Below, piece by piece: positions 1-12,231 of a stretch of 64,000 nt of DNA. This DNA comes from Diphasiastrum complanatum (taxonomy: Eukaryota > Streptophyta > Lycopodiopsida > Lycopodiales > Lycopodiaceae): contig CM055106.1 of the NCBI GenBank assembly GCA_029204225.1, positions 3,216,665 through 3,280,664 on the forward strand. Direction: 5' to 3'. Position 1 is the stretch's first letter, and every line of letters starts with the position of its first letter. The position numbers were made by a program, and so were the translations under genes. The notes below the pieces were generated by a model. The model had not been told where the DNA came from. It did not search any database and worked only from the letters and a program-made list of their open reading frames with translations.

Positions 1-1558
1 GGTATCAAGAATACCAAATCTTATGGTCATCCATCCTTCTATGCGTAGAACTGGGCAATATTTAAGAGGTGCAACCATTCATGATATCGACGTAGGATTT
101 TGGTAAAGCTGAGTATGGACCCTAGGTAGGATCTAACTGAATCTTAGAGAATCTGGGATAGAAATCATTCTAGGGTCTCAAAGAGATTTCTAGCAAAGAG
201 TCTCATGAGATTCAACTTAGATCCAATCCGAACGACTTAAATGGTCCTCACCTCTAGGCTGAGACTATCAACAAGATCTTTAGATAGTCCATCACTTGAA
301 ATATTCATGACTAGTTCAGGGTGTTGCTACAACGCTCTTTGATTTTTAAACATGGGTCTATTTTTTGGATTTACGTTTGTGCTACTAGCAGTCCTAGGTG
401 ATTTGGGATATTGTTTAGATGGATCAACGTAAGGGGTATTCGGGGGGTTTGCGATACTTCTGCGTAATGAGTAGATGTGGCGTCAGTTAATCTCCATGAC
501 CCGTCTAGTCTTAGTTTGTATATTTCTAAATAGCTGTGATCCTCGTGATGTTGTATTTGGAAAAAGATATCCCAGGGTTGCAGGTTGTGGTAAAAATCTG
601 GTGTATAGAAATGGCATCTTGGAATTTCTCATCTGACTAGTTGGCACTGTCACCCAGTAGGGGTAGGAACTGGTATTCTAGGTCCATCATATGAACGCTA
701 AGGCTGCTCGAGGGATCCCGTCTAATAGTGCAACTTGGACTGCTAGGGAAAACCAGTGATGGACAAAGCCAAAGCAAGAGAAAGAGAAACCAATATAGAA
801 AAGAACAAAAAGAAAGAGGAAAAAGGATGAACAACACTCCAAATCTAGGCCTATTCCACATTTAGATCTCAAGTTGAGCTTGACAACCTTAGCAAGCCTA
901 GGTTCTCCCTCCCATTATGTACTTTACCCCCTCCCCATTGGATCAATACTCGATACTACACGCGATACTCACCCAATTGTAGATCCATAAACCCCTTCTT
1001 TTCCCTCTAAATTCACATCCATAAGGAGGCACATAAAGAGTACAACATTTGTTTTGGCATTTTTGCCAAGGAGAGGGTGTTAAACTATTTTTGGAAGTCA
1101 ATTTCGTTTGTATTTTTTTGCCATTTTTGCTCATTTTTGACAAGTTTGTTACTCGCACTTCTTTATTTTGCAAGTTACAATAGAATCTATCCTATCACTT
1201 CACCCTCTCTTTTTTAAAAAAAAATTCAAATTCTACAAAAGTTAGTTGGAGAGATGACCCATAAAATTATTTTCAATCATGAAAAGTCAATAATGCGTGC
1301 CTTCCAGAAGGATCCACTGCATAGTGGAACATAGACCCAAAAACTTGTTGCAATACTAGTAGAAACTCCTAGAGTAGTTGACAAACCCATACCCAGCATC
1401 AAAAAGACTACTAAAGTGGAAACCACACCAATTACAACTTCTACTCCTGAGGATAAAAATCATGATCTAGAGGAACGAGAAACAAGATAAGTACTGCTGA
1501 GATAGAAGGTAAGAAACTCATTCGGAAGGTACCAGAAACTAGAACTTACAACAATTGG
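1..1558. other. No gene recognised
   Basis: Only short reading frames that look like chance are present, and none resembles a known protein. The last 250 bases lead into the gypsy remnant that follows and may be its degraded gag C-terminus, but similarity is too weak to place a boundary. Confidence 0.4.
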
Positions 1559-2430
1559 TTGTCCCCAAAAGTGGTGAAATTCAAAACACGACAACCTAGA
1601 AGACAAATAGATCTACACAAAACCATGGGATTACAAGACATACAGGAGAATCTTGCTAACCTGAGCTTAGATGTGGGGTTGTGGCAGTTGATACACATAT
1701 CACCTATAGCAAAAAGCAAAGTCAAACAAATGATCCGTGCTTAGTTAGCACCACATATAGGACTACCCACAGCAGGGGCCTTAGATGCCAGTGTTGTGGA
1801 TCGACAGTGTCCAAAGATAGATGTCATGATCGATGGATGAGTAGTTTTGGAAGCCATTGTGGACGTCGAATCCGCAGTTAGCCAATTGTTTGGGTTTTAC
1901 ACTCGCACCAGCCACTCTCACTACACTAAAGTTAGCTAACAATGTGGTAATCAAGCCTGAAGGAGAACTACGAGACTTTCTCATCACTGTAGTAGGAAGG
2001 ACAATCCCTATGGACTTTTATGTTATCAGAATGTACAGAGGAAGTCGTCAATATTCGATGCTGCTAGGAAGGCCGTGGCTACGATTATGTAACTGCATTG
2101 TGGACATACTAGCCAGAGTTCTAGTGTTTGGACGAGGGAAAGAGCGAACAATAGTAGATGTCGTGATCGATGGATTAGTAGTTTTGGAAGCCATTGTCGA
2201 TGCCAGATCCGCAGTTAGCCAATTGTTTGGGTTTTACACTCGCACCAGCCACTCTCACTACTCTAAAATTAGCTAACAATGTGGTAATCAAGCCTGAAGG
2301 GGAATTACGAGACATTTTCATCACTGTAGTAGGAAGGACAATCCCTATGGACTTTTATGTTATGAGAATGTACAGAGGAAGTCGTGGATATTCGATGCTG
2401 CTAGGAAGGTCATGGCTACTTGGATAAGAA
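1559..2430 (+). pseudogene. Ty3/gypsy gag-protease remnant
   Basis: Decayed piece of a Ty3/gypsy polyprotein. A first open stretch (1559-1744) has the pattern of the region before the protease in plant gypsy polyproteins (LANLSLDVGLWQLIHISP). After stops, two copies of a retroviral-type aspartic protease domain follow, recognised by NNVVIKPEGELRD, IPMDFYVIRMYRGS and the C-terminal signature LLGRPWL (LLGRSWL in the second copy). The frame changes just before ANCLGFTL in both copies and the expected catalytic D-S/T-G is not seen, so the protease cannot work. No reverse transcriptase or integrase follows. Assignment to gypsy is inferred from motif style; the family was not searched. Confidence 0.65.
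1819..2419 (+). repeat. 337-bp tandem duplication in gypsy protease
   Basis: Two copies of about 264 bp (1819-2082 and 2156-2419) lie at a constant offset of 337 bp. Matching anchors include CGATGGAT, GCAGTTAGCCAATTGTTTGG and GGACAATCCCTATGGAC. The copies differ at scattered positions (for example GGCCGTGG against GGTCATGG), so the duplication is not very recent. About 73 bp separates them. It repeats the protease domain head to tail. Confidence 0.85.
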
Positions 2431-5400
2431 ATACGGTTGAAGTGATTGCCGCTAGCACGTTGAGTGAATCTTAAGTAAAATAATAATGATTTCATAGATG
2501 TTGTTGATACATAGTAGCAAACTACCTGGCATTTATTTTAATAGGGATTGTTTGTTCCGAATGCTGAGTATAAGGTCTAAATTTTGTATCAATATAGGCT
2601 AGTAAGTTGTGGGATAGATATTTGACATGTGTGTTTGTCTGAATCGTTAAAAATATCCCTTCCAACTTGATGTACCTTGTAGATCTCAAGTTAATTGATC
2701 TTCATAGGATCTCATACGTGTGGAGTCTATTCCTACATGTGAAATAATGTACATAAGTCACTTTTATAAAGTTAGATTGATTTTAGCTTGACCTACACTA
2801 GTGTGAAATTGACCTTTGAGTAGAATCTTGAAAATGGTCAAATTGGTCAAACTTTGTGTAAATAGATTGGACTTCCATGTGAATGAGTTATTACTCACAC
2901 ATGTCAAGATACCATTCACACGTGTGGATAAGATTCTAGAGGATAAGATAGGAATATTCCATTAGATTCTATTTTATAGGGAATATTCCTATAAATGTGG
3001 AAGACTAGCTTTTTGTTTTCTAGCCAAAGAGAATAGTCAACTTTGGGAAATGAGCACATATGGCTCCCATTGGTGGATCTGGATGACTAGGCACTCTTCA
3101 CATGTGCGAAGGCTTGCTGGACAATACACAGCTCGTGGATGTACTTGATCTATAAAGGGGTCAACCAAATCAATAACAAGTTGATGTGACATTGGCAAAT
3201 TCTAGTTTTGTTGTGATTTCCACATTATGTCTTGAGTTTCTATGATTGAATTGCATTTGTAAGCTAATGTATGTTACTCTCTGTAAACAAGCTGTACTGG
3301 TACTGTCCTCCATGTGTGTGAGGCCGCCCATCCATGTCTTTGATCATTTGATCCATTGCTCTTGCCTAAATCATAGTGTAACGCATCTAGATCAAGATCT
3401 AACACCTAGAACTTGATAGATCTTTGGATTAAGCAACCAATAGCTCTTAATGATTGATAGTACAATCATATTTGTCCTTTCTCTCTGAAAATTGACATGA
3501 ATTGATATTTTGAATGGGTATACCTGTCATAACAGGATCATATGATATGTCAATTTGCTGAATTATTGTGCTATGTATCTAAGTGATCCATTGTTTTGCT
3601 ACTAACAGAAAAAAAAACATGAGCCGACCATCTTGAAACATAGAGGCAATTTTAATACCTGGCGAGGGTGAAACACACCTCCCGGGCTAGGAAAGCACTG
3701 AGTGTTACAGTGAAAAGTTTGCATCTAGAACACCCCGCCCAGGTCACCCGTTGAAACATACGGGCCTTGGGAGGTGAGCACTCGAATGCCTAACACCCAA
3801 GGTGTGTCGATCCCATGAGCACGAAAAGGATAATAGATAACTACAAAACCACAAATATTCAAAAAGTTCAATGTTAATGGTCTGAATGTTGCTTAAATCA
3901 TATACTGAATTCGCCATTAACAATACTAGGGATCTTCCTTGGCAAGATTTATATGGAACGAACTAGAAATCATACCAAACTTGTACTTTCAATCATGATA
4001 TGTTGGGCCTAACAAGAGGAAGATATTTGGGACTAATTGTACGGGAAAAATTTACTACAAGTCAGCACTTGTTGATGAGCCTACCTTGAAAATAAATAAC
4101 AAAATCTGTATGTCGGCTCCCCCATGCAGTAATGTGCCTTAGACTATGATTCAAGCCATGGGATTACAACGTGAATTTCAAACCCACCCCCCCGATACTA
4201 CGAAAGGTGTTCTGACCAACAATAGACATAAAAATTAAATGAGTATTAGAAAAGGTTGGGTTGAGACATTACAACGGGAACGAGGAGTATCGTGAAATGT
4301 ATTGTTTAAATGTGGGGAATAGAAAAAAATTACTCATGTAAGAAATTCGAGCATGTGCACCATCTACCAATCATAGCATTACTCCACACCATAATAGAGC
4401 AATATCAGTATTCACTTAGAAAGGGATCCTAGGATACACACAATTAACTAGGACCATATTGGAAAGGGAAAAATTTCTAGACTTGACACCCATCTCAAGA
4501 AATCACCGACCGAACGTATATTATACAAACCTTAAGCAAGAAGGTACATCACTGTGGATGAATGCCTACCTGAAGTTGAGTCGTCATATGCTTGGAAGTC
4601 CATTCCCAGTCAAGGTAGAAATATTGTGTATTGTCTAGCACGATCCAAAAGCCATATCACCTAGAGTTGAGAAAAGAACGCGCAAGTTGAACCACTCAGT
4701 ACTACCTGAGGTAGACAACGACGACTTAGAATCATTAGAACGCCTCCAAGAGGTGGTGAACAATAATTGGTCCAACATAATCAATCCTCCATTTCTGGAA
4801 AGCTTGATCGGTCGTGACAGAGTGTATTGCTGAATCTAACCCTTCACAACCTCTCTCCCCTCAACCTGATCCACAACAAGAACATGCCTTGGCAGCTGAA
4901 GCACCCACAATAAGGCACAAGATCATGCCTAAGGTACCTAGTAAGGAATTGCTTATATCTCAAGAGTTTTTCAAGAAGTATCAAACTAGTAAGGAGTGAG
5001 GTAGCTATGTTCTGCCAAACCTCAACCATTGCAAAACTCATAAGAAAGTAGTCAAGCTCCTAGATCCACAACCAGCCTGGCGCCATCAGCTATTTTTATA
5101 GAGAAAAACCTCCATGGCATGGTATCTTGGAGCACCCACCTACATGCACACCGATCCATATTATTATCTGGTAGTGCGATGAGAACCGTTTCCTGCCACC
5201 AAGATAAAGAATAAGATTTTTTGGCCCATGCTCATAGGAGTGGATATCGGCAACCCAACTGATGACACGGTCACAAATTGTAGTGTATTCTACCAAAAGC
5301 ACCATGGCAACCATGATCACGATGTGCGTTACTTTATTGATAATTGAGGCCTGGTGGCGTTTTTGGCAAAACTGAAAGATTATTGGGATCGAGGGGTCCC

Positions 5401-5879
5401 ATATATTGCCATAGATATCAGTAAGCCTTTGAAGACTCAAGACGACCACATCAACATAGCGCAGCGTTATTACCGACAGCCCTCGCTTCTATGCTTCATG
5501 TTGATATGGTGGAGTTGTGGAAAACTCACAAATTTCTTTCGAATACGCTCCACTGTTACAAACCAATCTTGCTCCTTATTAAATTGCACTGGAAAATGAT
5601 GGAAGACATCAATAACAAGATTTACCAATTCTGCCAACAACAATCTCGCCTCCAGGAAGCTCAAAAGGTCTAGGACGAAAAAGCTTCAATTACTGTGGGA
5701 CCACCAATCTAATAAGGAAGGGGATAATGTTAGCAACAAAGTGAAAAATATAAAAAAAGAAATAAAACTCCATGGCATGTGTATTGTAAGTCCACGTATG
5801 AGTAAAAGTTAATAAACTTCTATCATGGCATGTGTTTTGTAAGTCCATGGGTAGAAGCTTAAATAAATAAAATTGCAAG
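2431..5879. other. No gene recognised; possible old LTR
   Basis: Frames between 4814 and 5878 are short and match nothing I know. Between about 2690 and 3250 there are LTR-like traits: CACACGTGTG at 2917-2926 (also in several Copia LTRs here), a second near-copy (CATACGTGTG) near 2714, and a TATA-like CTATAAAGG near 3150. No terminal boundaries or primer site were found. A GC-richer patch at 3655-3830 is unassigned. Confidence 0.3.
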
Positions 5880-6195
5880 TGATCAAGAGTGCAAAATTGA
5901 AGGAGTAGGGACTATTCCCTTGAAGCTTGCATCTTCAAAGTTCTATCTCTTCCCAAGGATCTTTTTGTTCCCAAGCTTACAAAGAATCTTATAAGTGTTG
6001 GCCAATTACTTGATGGTGGCCTTGATGTCAATTTCCATATTGACAATTGTGTGATCAAGAAGGATGATGAGATCCTTGCTCGTGGATCAAGATATGAAGG
6101 CATCTACAAATTGGATCCAAGAGAGAGTGCAAAATCTCTTGATGTTGCTTATGAATCCAAGCTTTCAAAGGAGGATGATCACAAGTTACCCGGAA
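5880..6195 (+). pseudogene. Copia GAG-pre-integrase fragment
   Basis: Fragment of a Ty1/Copia polyprotein between protease and integrase. It reads like the region with KNLISVGQLL, IKKDDEILARGSRYEGIYKLD and the lead-in to the integrase zinc finger. It belongs to the same family as the decayed copy at 50.9-53.5 kb, whose segment 50985-51270 is closely similar. It stops before the integrase HHCC motif, and neither a protease nor an LTR is attached. An orphan fragment. Confidence 0.75.
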
Positions 6196-6373
6196 GCTTG
6201 CAAAATCCTAATGTGACTATAGATCATAGACTAGTTAGTTAATTTCTATTATTGCTGATTGTTTCAACTGAGCATGAAGTTCAAGACTCCATGCCCGTTA
6301 AGCTGCCAGTTGGCAGCGCGAAAGGCTTTCCTTCATTTTCTTTTCGTTTTGTGTCATGTCATGTCTTTTGGTC

Positions 6374-6504
6374 CTGGTTTCACGAATCACAGTGGCGCCG
6401 GGAGCGACGCCGGCGCCGGGAGCAGCAGGGGCGCTGCTGGCGCCGGGGACATAGCTGGCGCCAGTGGCGCCGGAAGTAGAGCTTGTAAAGGTAGCTTTAC
6501 AACA
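6374..6504 (-). repeat. 5' head of LARD LTR, inverted and displaced
   Basis: Read on the minus strand from 6504, this begins TGTTGTAAAGCTACCTTTAC and continues through a GGCGCC-rich stretch that matches the first ~110 bp of the LARD 3' LTR at 36274-36383, with one extra ~17-bp GC-rich unit. It ends near CCAG at 6374, the point where the LARD 5' LTR at 32463 resumes (CCGGCGCC). The five bases outside its LTR terminus read AGAGG on the minus strand, the same as the five bases after the LARD 3' LTR (37469-37473). It therefore appears to be the missing start of that LTR, moved by inversion. Confidence 0.8.
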
Positions 6505-6507
6505 CCT

Positions 6508-6859
6508 CTACAGAATAGTGTCCACTTGGGATGCTTCACTATTTCTTACATCAATTTTACATGTAAAAATGTGACTAGAACATGAAGAATCAAATAGAAT
6601 GTAAATGAAATGATTCCACCATGCTTCCAACTCTGAACTCTCTGGAAAAATACAGCAAACAAACAATAAATGTGAGTGATCAACTTTTGCTTGCATGTCT
6701 CCTCCTTCTTTGTCCTTTGTTGCCTTGTATCCACCATGATACTCCATGAATGAGCCTCCATCTTCATCTTGCCACAAGAAACCATCAAACCTTGGAAATC
6801 CATGAGTAGGTGAGTACATAGATGATGCAAATCCAGCACCACATGACTCCATAAACCAA
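6508..6859 (-). pseudogene. Distal part of captured ORF fused to Copia-2 pol
   Basis: Minus-strand open frame of about 117 codons ending in TAG at 6508-6510. It is the in-frame continuation of the frame at 13028-13640: removing Copia-1 and one copy of its GTAGT duplication joins the two without a stop. The content is non-repetitive and acidic/Gly-rich (FPRFDGFLWQDEDGG, YKATKDKEGGD), followed by a hydrophobic tail. I do not recognise the protein. The stop lies four bases from the inverted LARD LTR head. It could be an exon of a host gene picked up by the retroelement; now disrupted. Confidence 0.55.
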
Positions 6860-6864
6860 GTAGT

Positions 6865-7546
6865 TGTTAAAAATTCACAATTCTAGCTTGACTAGCTTTG
6901 GTCATATGACTTGTAAATAGTTAGATGGTCATGATGTGGCTTGTCACACGTGCCAAATAGCATAGTATTCCATTCACAAGGATGTTCTCAAGTAGACCTA
7001 AGTGTTAGAACCTTTGGAATGAGTCCAAATTATGCTTAGATACAAGGGAGAAAAAATAGGAGCTATTTTTGGTAATTTTTGCATTGTTGAGGGATCTCCA
7101 AGATTCCAACCCTAACTTGGTAGGGATGAAAGATCCACCAAAATTAGCATTAGGGATAGGTTTAGGGCTACTCATATCTGCCCAAAACCGTGATGGATCA
7201 TGTATATATAGGTGATGAAATCTCACCAAAATCAATCAAGCAATTTCATGTTTTTTCTCTCATAATGGTGCAATTGCTCTCTATGTTCATAATTGTTTGA
7301 GTACTTGTGATTACTAATGATTATAGGATTGAATGTAGGTCTGGTGTACAGTACTCAGACTGTGGGAGGCCGTACTTTCACACGTGTGCAGCCTTCTTCA
7401 AGGATTTGGGCCATTTAGTGAGGTTCAAGCATAGATTTTTGATGGATTTTGATGGTTCAACTTGTGCTAATCTTATGAAATCATAATCTATTGTTTCCCT
7501 CATCATTTCAAGTGTTTTAGGATCCTTATTTGCTGTAATTTTTACA
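6865..7546 (+). repeat. Copia-1 5' LTR
   Basis: Starts TGTTAAAAATTC and ends TTTTTACA, directly followed by the primer site. It carries a TATA-like GTATATATAGG near 7203 and the palindrome CACACGTGTG at 7379-7388. It is the same length as the 3' LTR, and differences include A/G near 6880, AGAACC/ATAACC near 7011 and CAGCC/AAGCC after the palindrome. Confidence 0.96.
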
Positions 7547-8358
7547 TGGTATCAGAGCCTAAAGGCTGAAATGAGCTAAATCCTTGGTTTTCATTCAATT
7601 TGATCACAATTTTTGATCTAAATCTTGTGTAGATTGGATCTTAGCATCTAGTATTGATTCTAGAACTCAAAGTGAGTCAAATACATTGGAGATTGGTGTT
7701 GTGTGACTTCATTTGCAGGTGTTTAGGTGTCTAAAACCAGAGGCAAAGTTGAATTCAATTCACATTACCAAGATAGCAAGTTTTGCTTGCTCCAAGCATT
7801 GATTTCTAAGCAAGTTTTGGAGGTGATTTCATAGAGGAGGCTTTCTAGCATTCAAGGAGAGGGAAGATCAGAGTTTTGGGGACTCTTCAAGGCTGTTCTA
7901 AGGTGTAGTAGACCCCTCCTAAAGTGATTTAGGTTCAGTCCAACCATTGCTTGACTTATGCACCAAATTAGATCAATTTTTCATCAATTTTGATCATTTT
8001 TTGCTTGTGATTGGATAGTAGATTGTGTTGCATCCTCATTAAGTTCCATTTAGATCTTTTACAAGTGATTTTGGAAGTATATTAGGTTGCTGAAATTCAC
8101 TCTTGATCAGATCATTTGGAAGCTTTAATGTTCTTTATAGAAAGAGGGGCAATTCTACTAGTATTGTCTACTTCAATCAAGCAAGTGCATTGTTTCTAGT
8201 ATTCTATAATTTGATTTTGTTAGAGATCATTCTTAGATCTTTATAGGAAGTCTATTACTGATCTTTTCAGGTCCCTAAGAAGTGGGATAAGGTAGACCTT
8301 CAATCAAATCAATAGATAGTAACCTTCATTTGTGTCAAGTCCTTGATTAGGAGACTAG
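7547..8358 (+). other. Copia-1 primer binding site and leader
   Basis: TGGTATCAGAGCC at 7547-7559 follows the LTR with no spacer and is the site complementary to the 3' end of plant initiator tRNA-Met, usual for plant Copia elements. The remaining ~800 bases are an untranslated leader up to the gag ATG at 8359. No convincing frame is seen in it. Confidence 0.93.
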
Positions 8359-11300
8359 ATGGCATCTATAAATGCATATCTTTTGGATACTAATGAAAGG
8401 CTCAACAAAACTAACTATTCCATATGGAAAGTTAGAATGGAATCTATCATGATCATGCAAGATCTGATGGAAATTGTAAATGGTAAGGAGGGTGAACCTA
8501 TTCATCCTCAAGAAAAAGCCAAATACATCAAGAGGTGCAATGTTGCACTACATTGCATAAAAATGAATGTTGCAAATGAACTCTTAAGAGAGGTAGGAGA
8601 TTGCACTTCAGCTCAAGATGCTTGGGAGACTTTGCAAAAGGTCTATGAATCCAAGAACCAAACTATAATGTTAGCTTTGAAGAATCAAATCTATAGAAGC
8701 TATCAAAAGAAAGGAGAGAGTGCACATACTTTTGTCCTAAGAGTAAAGGAATTGAACAAAGAGCTAGCCTTTATAGGTGATCCTATCAAGGATGAAGAGC
8801 TTGTTCAACTCATATTGAATGGACTAAGCTTTGAATTTGACAATTTGGTTCAGGGATATGCAATTATGGGTAAGCTACCCATACTTGAAGAACTCCAAGG
8901 CACACTCATGGCCGAGGAATCAAGAAGGAGCCAAATGCAAGAGAGGATGGATAGGCTTTCCATCCAAGGTGGAGATGACCAAGCTCTCTTCACCAAAGGC
9001 AAAGGCAAGTCCAAAGGCAAAGTATCAACATTCAAGAAGTATACAAAGCTTGAGGATCAAGAAGGACCCTCAAAGGCATCTCCATCAACCACCAAAGTCA
9101 AGAAGGACAAATCAAAGGTGAAGTGCTACTATTGTAGCAAGATGGGGCATTATGCCTCGGAATGCTTCAAGAGGAAGCAAGATCAAAGCCAAGCCAACAT
9201 GAGCAAAGAGGAGGAGGAGGAGAGTTCACATGAGGACTCTCTCATGATGTCCATATTTTCTTCAACAAGCTTCAAAGGAGAAGATCCTTGGTGGATTGAC
9301 TCGGGTGCTAGTTCACACATGACTAGTAAAAGGGAGTTTTTCTCTTCTCTCTTATCTTATGATGGACCTATAAAGTCTATCTATACAGCAAATGATGAAG
9401 CTTGTAAGATTGAAGGAGTTGGTAGAATTCCCCTTTGCTTAGGATCTTCCAAAAAGATCAACATAGAAGGTGTTTTGTACATTCCTACAATAACAAAGAA
9501 TCTACTAAGTGTTGGCCAAATGGTAGACAATGGTTTCAATGTTGACTTTGCTTCAAATGAATGTTTCATCAAGAAGAAGGGTAAGATAGTGGCTAAGGGC
9601 ACTAGACTTGGAAAATTTTATAAGTTGGATGCATTTGTGGATACTAATGTTGTCATGTTGGCCGAGAAGAGCAAGATATCTACTTTTACTTTATGGCACA
9701 AAAGACTTGGACATGTCAACTCGGGTTCCATGGAGGCTATGATCAAGGAGGAGTATGCTTTAGGCCTACCAAGGTCTATTGGGAAGGAAGACAAGGTTTG
9801 TGAAGCTTGTGCCTTATCCAAGGCACATAAGAAGGTGTTTCCTAACTCCATCACAAAGTCATCTCATCCTCTTGAACTCATACACTCAGATGTGCACATT
9901 GCTAGCACCAAATCTAATGGAGGTTCATCCATGTTTTTAACCTTCATTGATGACTACTCAAGATATTGTTGGGTGTTCTTACTTTCCTTCAAGTCTCAAG
10001 TATTTGATACTTTTGTAAAGTTCAAGTTGTTTGTGGAAAAGCATCATAATCATAGCATCAAGATTCTTAGAAGTGACAATGGTGGAGAATTCATCTCCAA
10101 TGAGTTCAAGGCCTTTTGTGAGGAGGAAGGGATCAAGAAAGAGACTTCTTGTCCTTACACTCCTCAACAAAATGGAGTTGCTGAAATAAGGAATAGAACA
10201 TTATGTGAATGTTCTAAGGCTTTAAGATTAGATGCTTGTTTGCCCAAATCCTTTTGGGGTGAGTCTCTTGTATGTGCAAAGTACTTGATGAATAGGGTGT
10301 CTTGCAAAGCAATTGAAGGCAAAACTCCTTATGAGATGTTGTATGGAAAGAAACCCAATCTTAATCACTTGAAAGTTTTTGGGTGTATATGTTATGTGCA
10401 TGTGCCATTGGAAACAAGAACCAAGGAGGATCCATCTTCCACAAGAGGGATCATGCTTGGATATGCAAGCTCAAGCAAGGGCTACAAAGTCTATCTCCCA
10501 TCCTTGAACAAATTTGTTGTTTCAAGGGATGTCATATTTGATGAACATCATATGCATATGCTTGAAGAAGGCTCAAGTGCTCCAACAATCAAGAAGAAGA
10601 TGGCCGAGGAGCAAGATCTTGGTTTTGAGGAGGAGCTCATGGAGGAGCAAGCACCAAACCCATCTATCACACCAAGGAGATCTTCAAGGGCAAAAGTGGA
10701 GCCATCAAGGCTCACATATCAAGGCAAAGGACAGCAAGTTGAGGGTATCTCATCCACTTCTTATGCTTTATCTAGTTTTGAAGAACCGGCTAATGTTGAA
10801 GATGCATTGAACTCCAAAGAATGGTATAAAGCTATGTTGGATGAGTATGATGCCTTGATTGAGAATGAAACTTGGTTGCTTGTTGAGAGACCTCAAAGGA
10901 ATGTAATAGGATGCAAGTGGGTCTTCAAGCTTAAATTGAATGCAAATGGGAGTGTTAACAAACATAAAGCAAGATTAGTTGCAAAAGGTTATGCTCAAGA
11001 GAGAGGGATAGACTATGAGGAAACTTTTGCACCCGTGGCCAAGATGGTCACAATAAGGCTAATCATTGCACTTGCATCACATTTTGGATGGATTCTATGT
11101 CAAATGGATGTCTCTAATGCTTTCTTGAATGGTATTTTGGAAGAGGATATCTATATGGAGCAGCCACAAGGGTTCATCAAGCATGGAATGGAGAACAAAG
11201 TATGCCATCTCCAAAGAAGCATCTATGGCTTGAAGCAAGCCTCGAGATCTTGGAATTCAAGACTACATTGCTATCTTATTTCACTTTCTTTTGTTCAAAG

Positions 11301-12231
11301 TGAATATGATCCCACTCTTTACATTAGGTTTGATGATGTTGGTATTGTACTTTTACTCATTTATGTAGATGACATCATCATTAGTGGAAATAGTGTTGAT
11401 GGTATTGAAAAAATCAAGATAGATCTATCCTTAGAGTTCAAGATGGTAGATCTAGGGTGTCTTCACTTCATCTTAGGCATAGAAGTACTTAGAGGGTCTG
11501 ATTTTATCTTTATAAGTCAAGTAAACTATGCTCAAAGTCTTTTGAAGAAGTTTAAGATGGAAGTATGCAAAAGTGTTGACACACCAATGGAACAAGATGT
11601 AAAAGTGCCAAATGAAGATGATGAAAGATCCTTCATGGACATCACTTTGTTTAGGCAACTTATAGGTTCCTTAATGTGGATCACTATAACTAGACTAGAT
11701 CTTAGCTTTAGTGTATGTAGGTTGAGCCAATCCATGCAAAAGCCATTGAATATCCATTGGAAAAAGGCTAAGAGGATTCTAAGATACATCTCGGGTACAT
11801 TGGATTTTGGGATTCTATATAGAGGAGATGTGATTAACCTTCATGCATTTAGTGATTCAGATTTTGCAGGGGACAAGAGGGATAGGAAATCAACAAGTGC
11901 CTATTCAACTTTCATAGGAGAAGGTGTGGTTTCATGGCTTTCAAAAAAGCAAGAAACTATATCTCTATCTTCAACCGAGGCCAAGTACAAAGCTTTGACA
12001 ACCACTACAAAGGAGGTACTTTGGATCAAGAGATTATTGGTGGAACTAAAGATCATGGATTCAGAGGAGGCACCAATCATCTACAATGACAATATATCAG
12101 CCCAACACCTTGCATCTAACCCAATCTTCCATGCAAGATCTAAGCACATTGAGATATGCCATCACTTTGTGAGAGAAATGTGCAAGCCAAGGAGATTGCT
12201 TTGGAGCATGTTCCAAGCAATGAATGTGTAG
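8359..12231 (+). CDS. Copia-1 gag-pol polyprotein (C-terminus frameshifted)
   Basis: 1290-codon Ty1/Copia polyprotein. Gag (UBN2-like) fills residues 1-250, then a CCHC knuckle CYYCSKMGHYASEC (256-269), aspartic protease DSGAS (314-318), integrase zinc finger starting WHKRLGH (His 447), and integrase catalytic residues Asp511 (HSDVH), Asp573 (RSDNGGEF) and Glu609. The last is in VAEIRNRT, where sister copies have ERKNRT. Reverse transcriptase has YVDD at 1002-1005. RNase H has TEAKY near 1209 where Copia-3 has SEAEY; this Glu probably is the catalytic carboxylate, so RNase H may be inactive. Near 12175-12185 a small indel shifts the frame, so the product ends in 15-20 unrelated residues; the normal C-terminal coding (KPLQKTP and onward) continues in another frame to about 12326. 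The ATG at 8359 aligns with the starts of the sister gag genes. Confidence 0.93.
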   Translation: MASINAYLLDTNERLNKTNYSIWKVRMESIMIMQDLMEIVNGKEGEPIHPQEKAKYIKRCNVALHCIKMNVANELLREVGDCTSAQDAWETLQKVYESKNQTIMLALKNQIYRSYQKKGESAHTFVLRVKELNKELAFIGDPIKDEELVQLILNGLSFEFDNLVQGYAIMGKLPILEELQGTLMAEESRRSQMQERMDRLSIQGGDDQALFTKGKGKSKGKVSTFKKYTKLEDQEGPSKASPSTTKVKKDKSKVKCYYCSKMGHYASECFKRKQDQSQANMSKEEEEESSHEDSLMMSIFSSTSFKGEDPWWIDSGASSHMTSKREFFSSLLSYDGPIKSIYTANDEACKIEGVGRIPLCLGSSKKINIEGVLYIPTITKNLLSVGQMVDNGFNVDFASNECFIKKKGKIVAKGTRLGKFYKLDAFVDTNVVMLAEKSKISTFTLWHKRLGHVNSGSMEAMIKEEYALGLPRSIGKEDKVCEACALSKAHKKVFPNSITKSSHPLELIHSDVHIASTKSNGGSSMFLTFIDDYSRYCWVFLLSFKSQVFDTFVKFKLFVEKHHNHSIKILRSDNGGEFISNEFKAFCEEEGIKKETSCPYTPQQNGVAEIRNRTLCECSKALRLDACLPKSFWGESLVCAKYLMNRVSCKAIEGKTPYEMLYGKKPNLNHLKVFGCICYVHVPLETRTKEDPSSTRGIMLGYASSSKGYKVYLPSLNKFVVSRDVIFDEHHMHMLEEGSSAPTIKKKMAEEQDLGFEEELMEEQAPNPSITPRRSSRAKVEPSRLTYQGKGQQVEGISSTSYALSSFEEPANVEDALNSKEWYKAMLDEYDALIENETWLLVERPQRNVIGCKWVFKLKLNANGSVNKHKARLVAKGYAQERGIDYEETFAPVAKMVTIRLIIALASHFGWILCQMDVSNAFLNGILEEDIYMEQPQGFIKHGMENKVCHLQRSIYGLKQASRSWNSRLHCYLISLSFVQSEYDPTLYIRFDDVGIVLLLIYVDDIIISGNSVDGIEKIKIDLSLEFKMVDLGCLHFILGIEVLRGSDFIFISQVNYAQSLLKKFKMEVCKSVDTPMEQDVKVPNEDDERSFMDITLFRQLIGSLMWITITRLDLSFSVCRLSQSMQKPLNIHWKKAKRILRYISGTLDFGILYRGDVINLHAFSDSDFAGDKRDRKSTSAYSTFIGEGVVSWLSKKQETISLSSTEAKYKALTTTTKEVLWIKRLLVELKIMDSEEAPIIYNDNISAQHLASNPIFHARSKHIEICHHFVREMCKPRRLLWSMFQAMNV

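Noticed and set aside
3655-3830. GC-rich patch with a GTCGATCCC word, considered as a tRNA or SINE
   Set aside because: No matching box A at the right distance and no stems were found.
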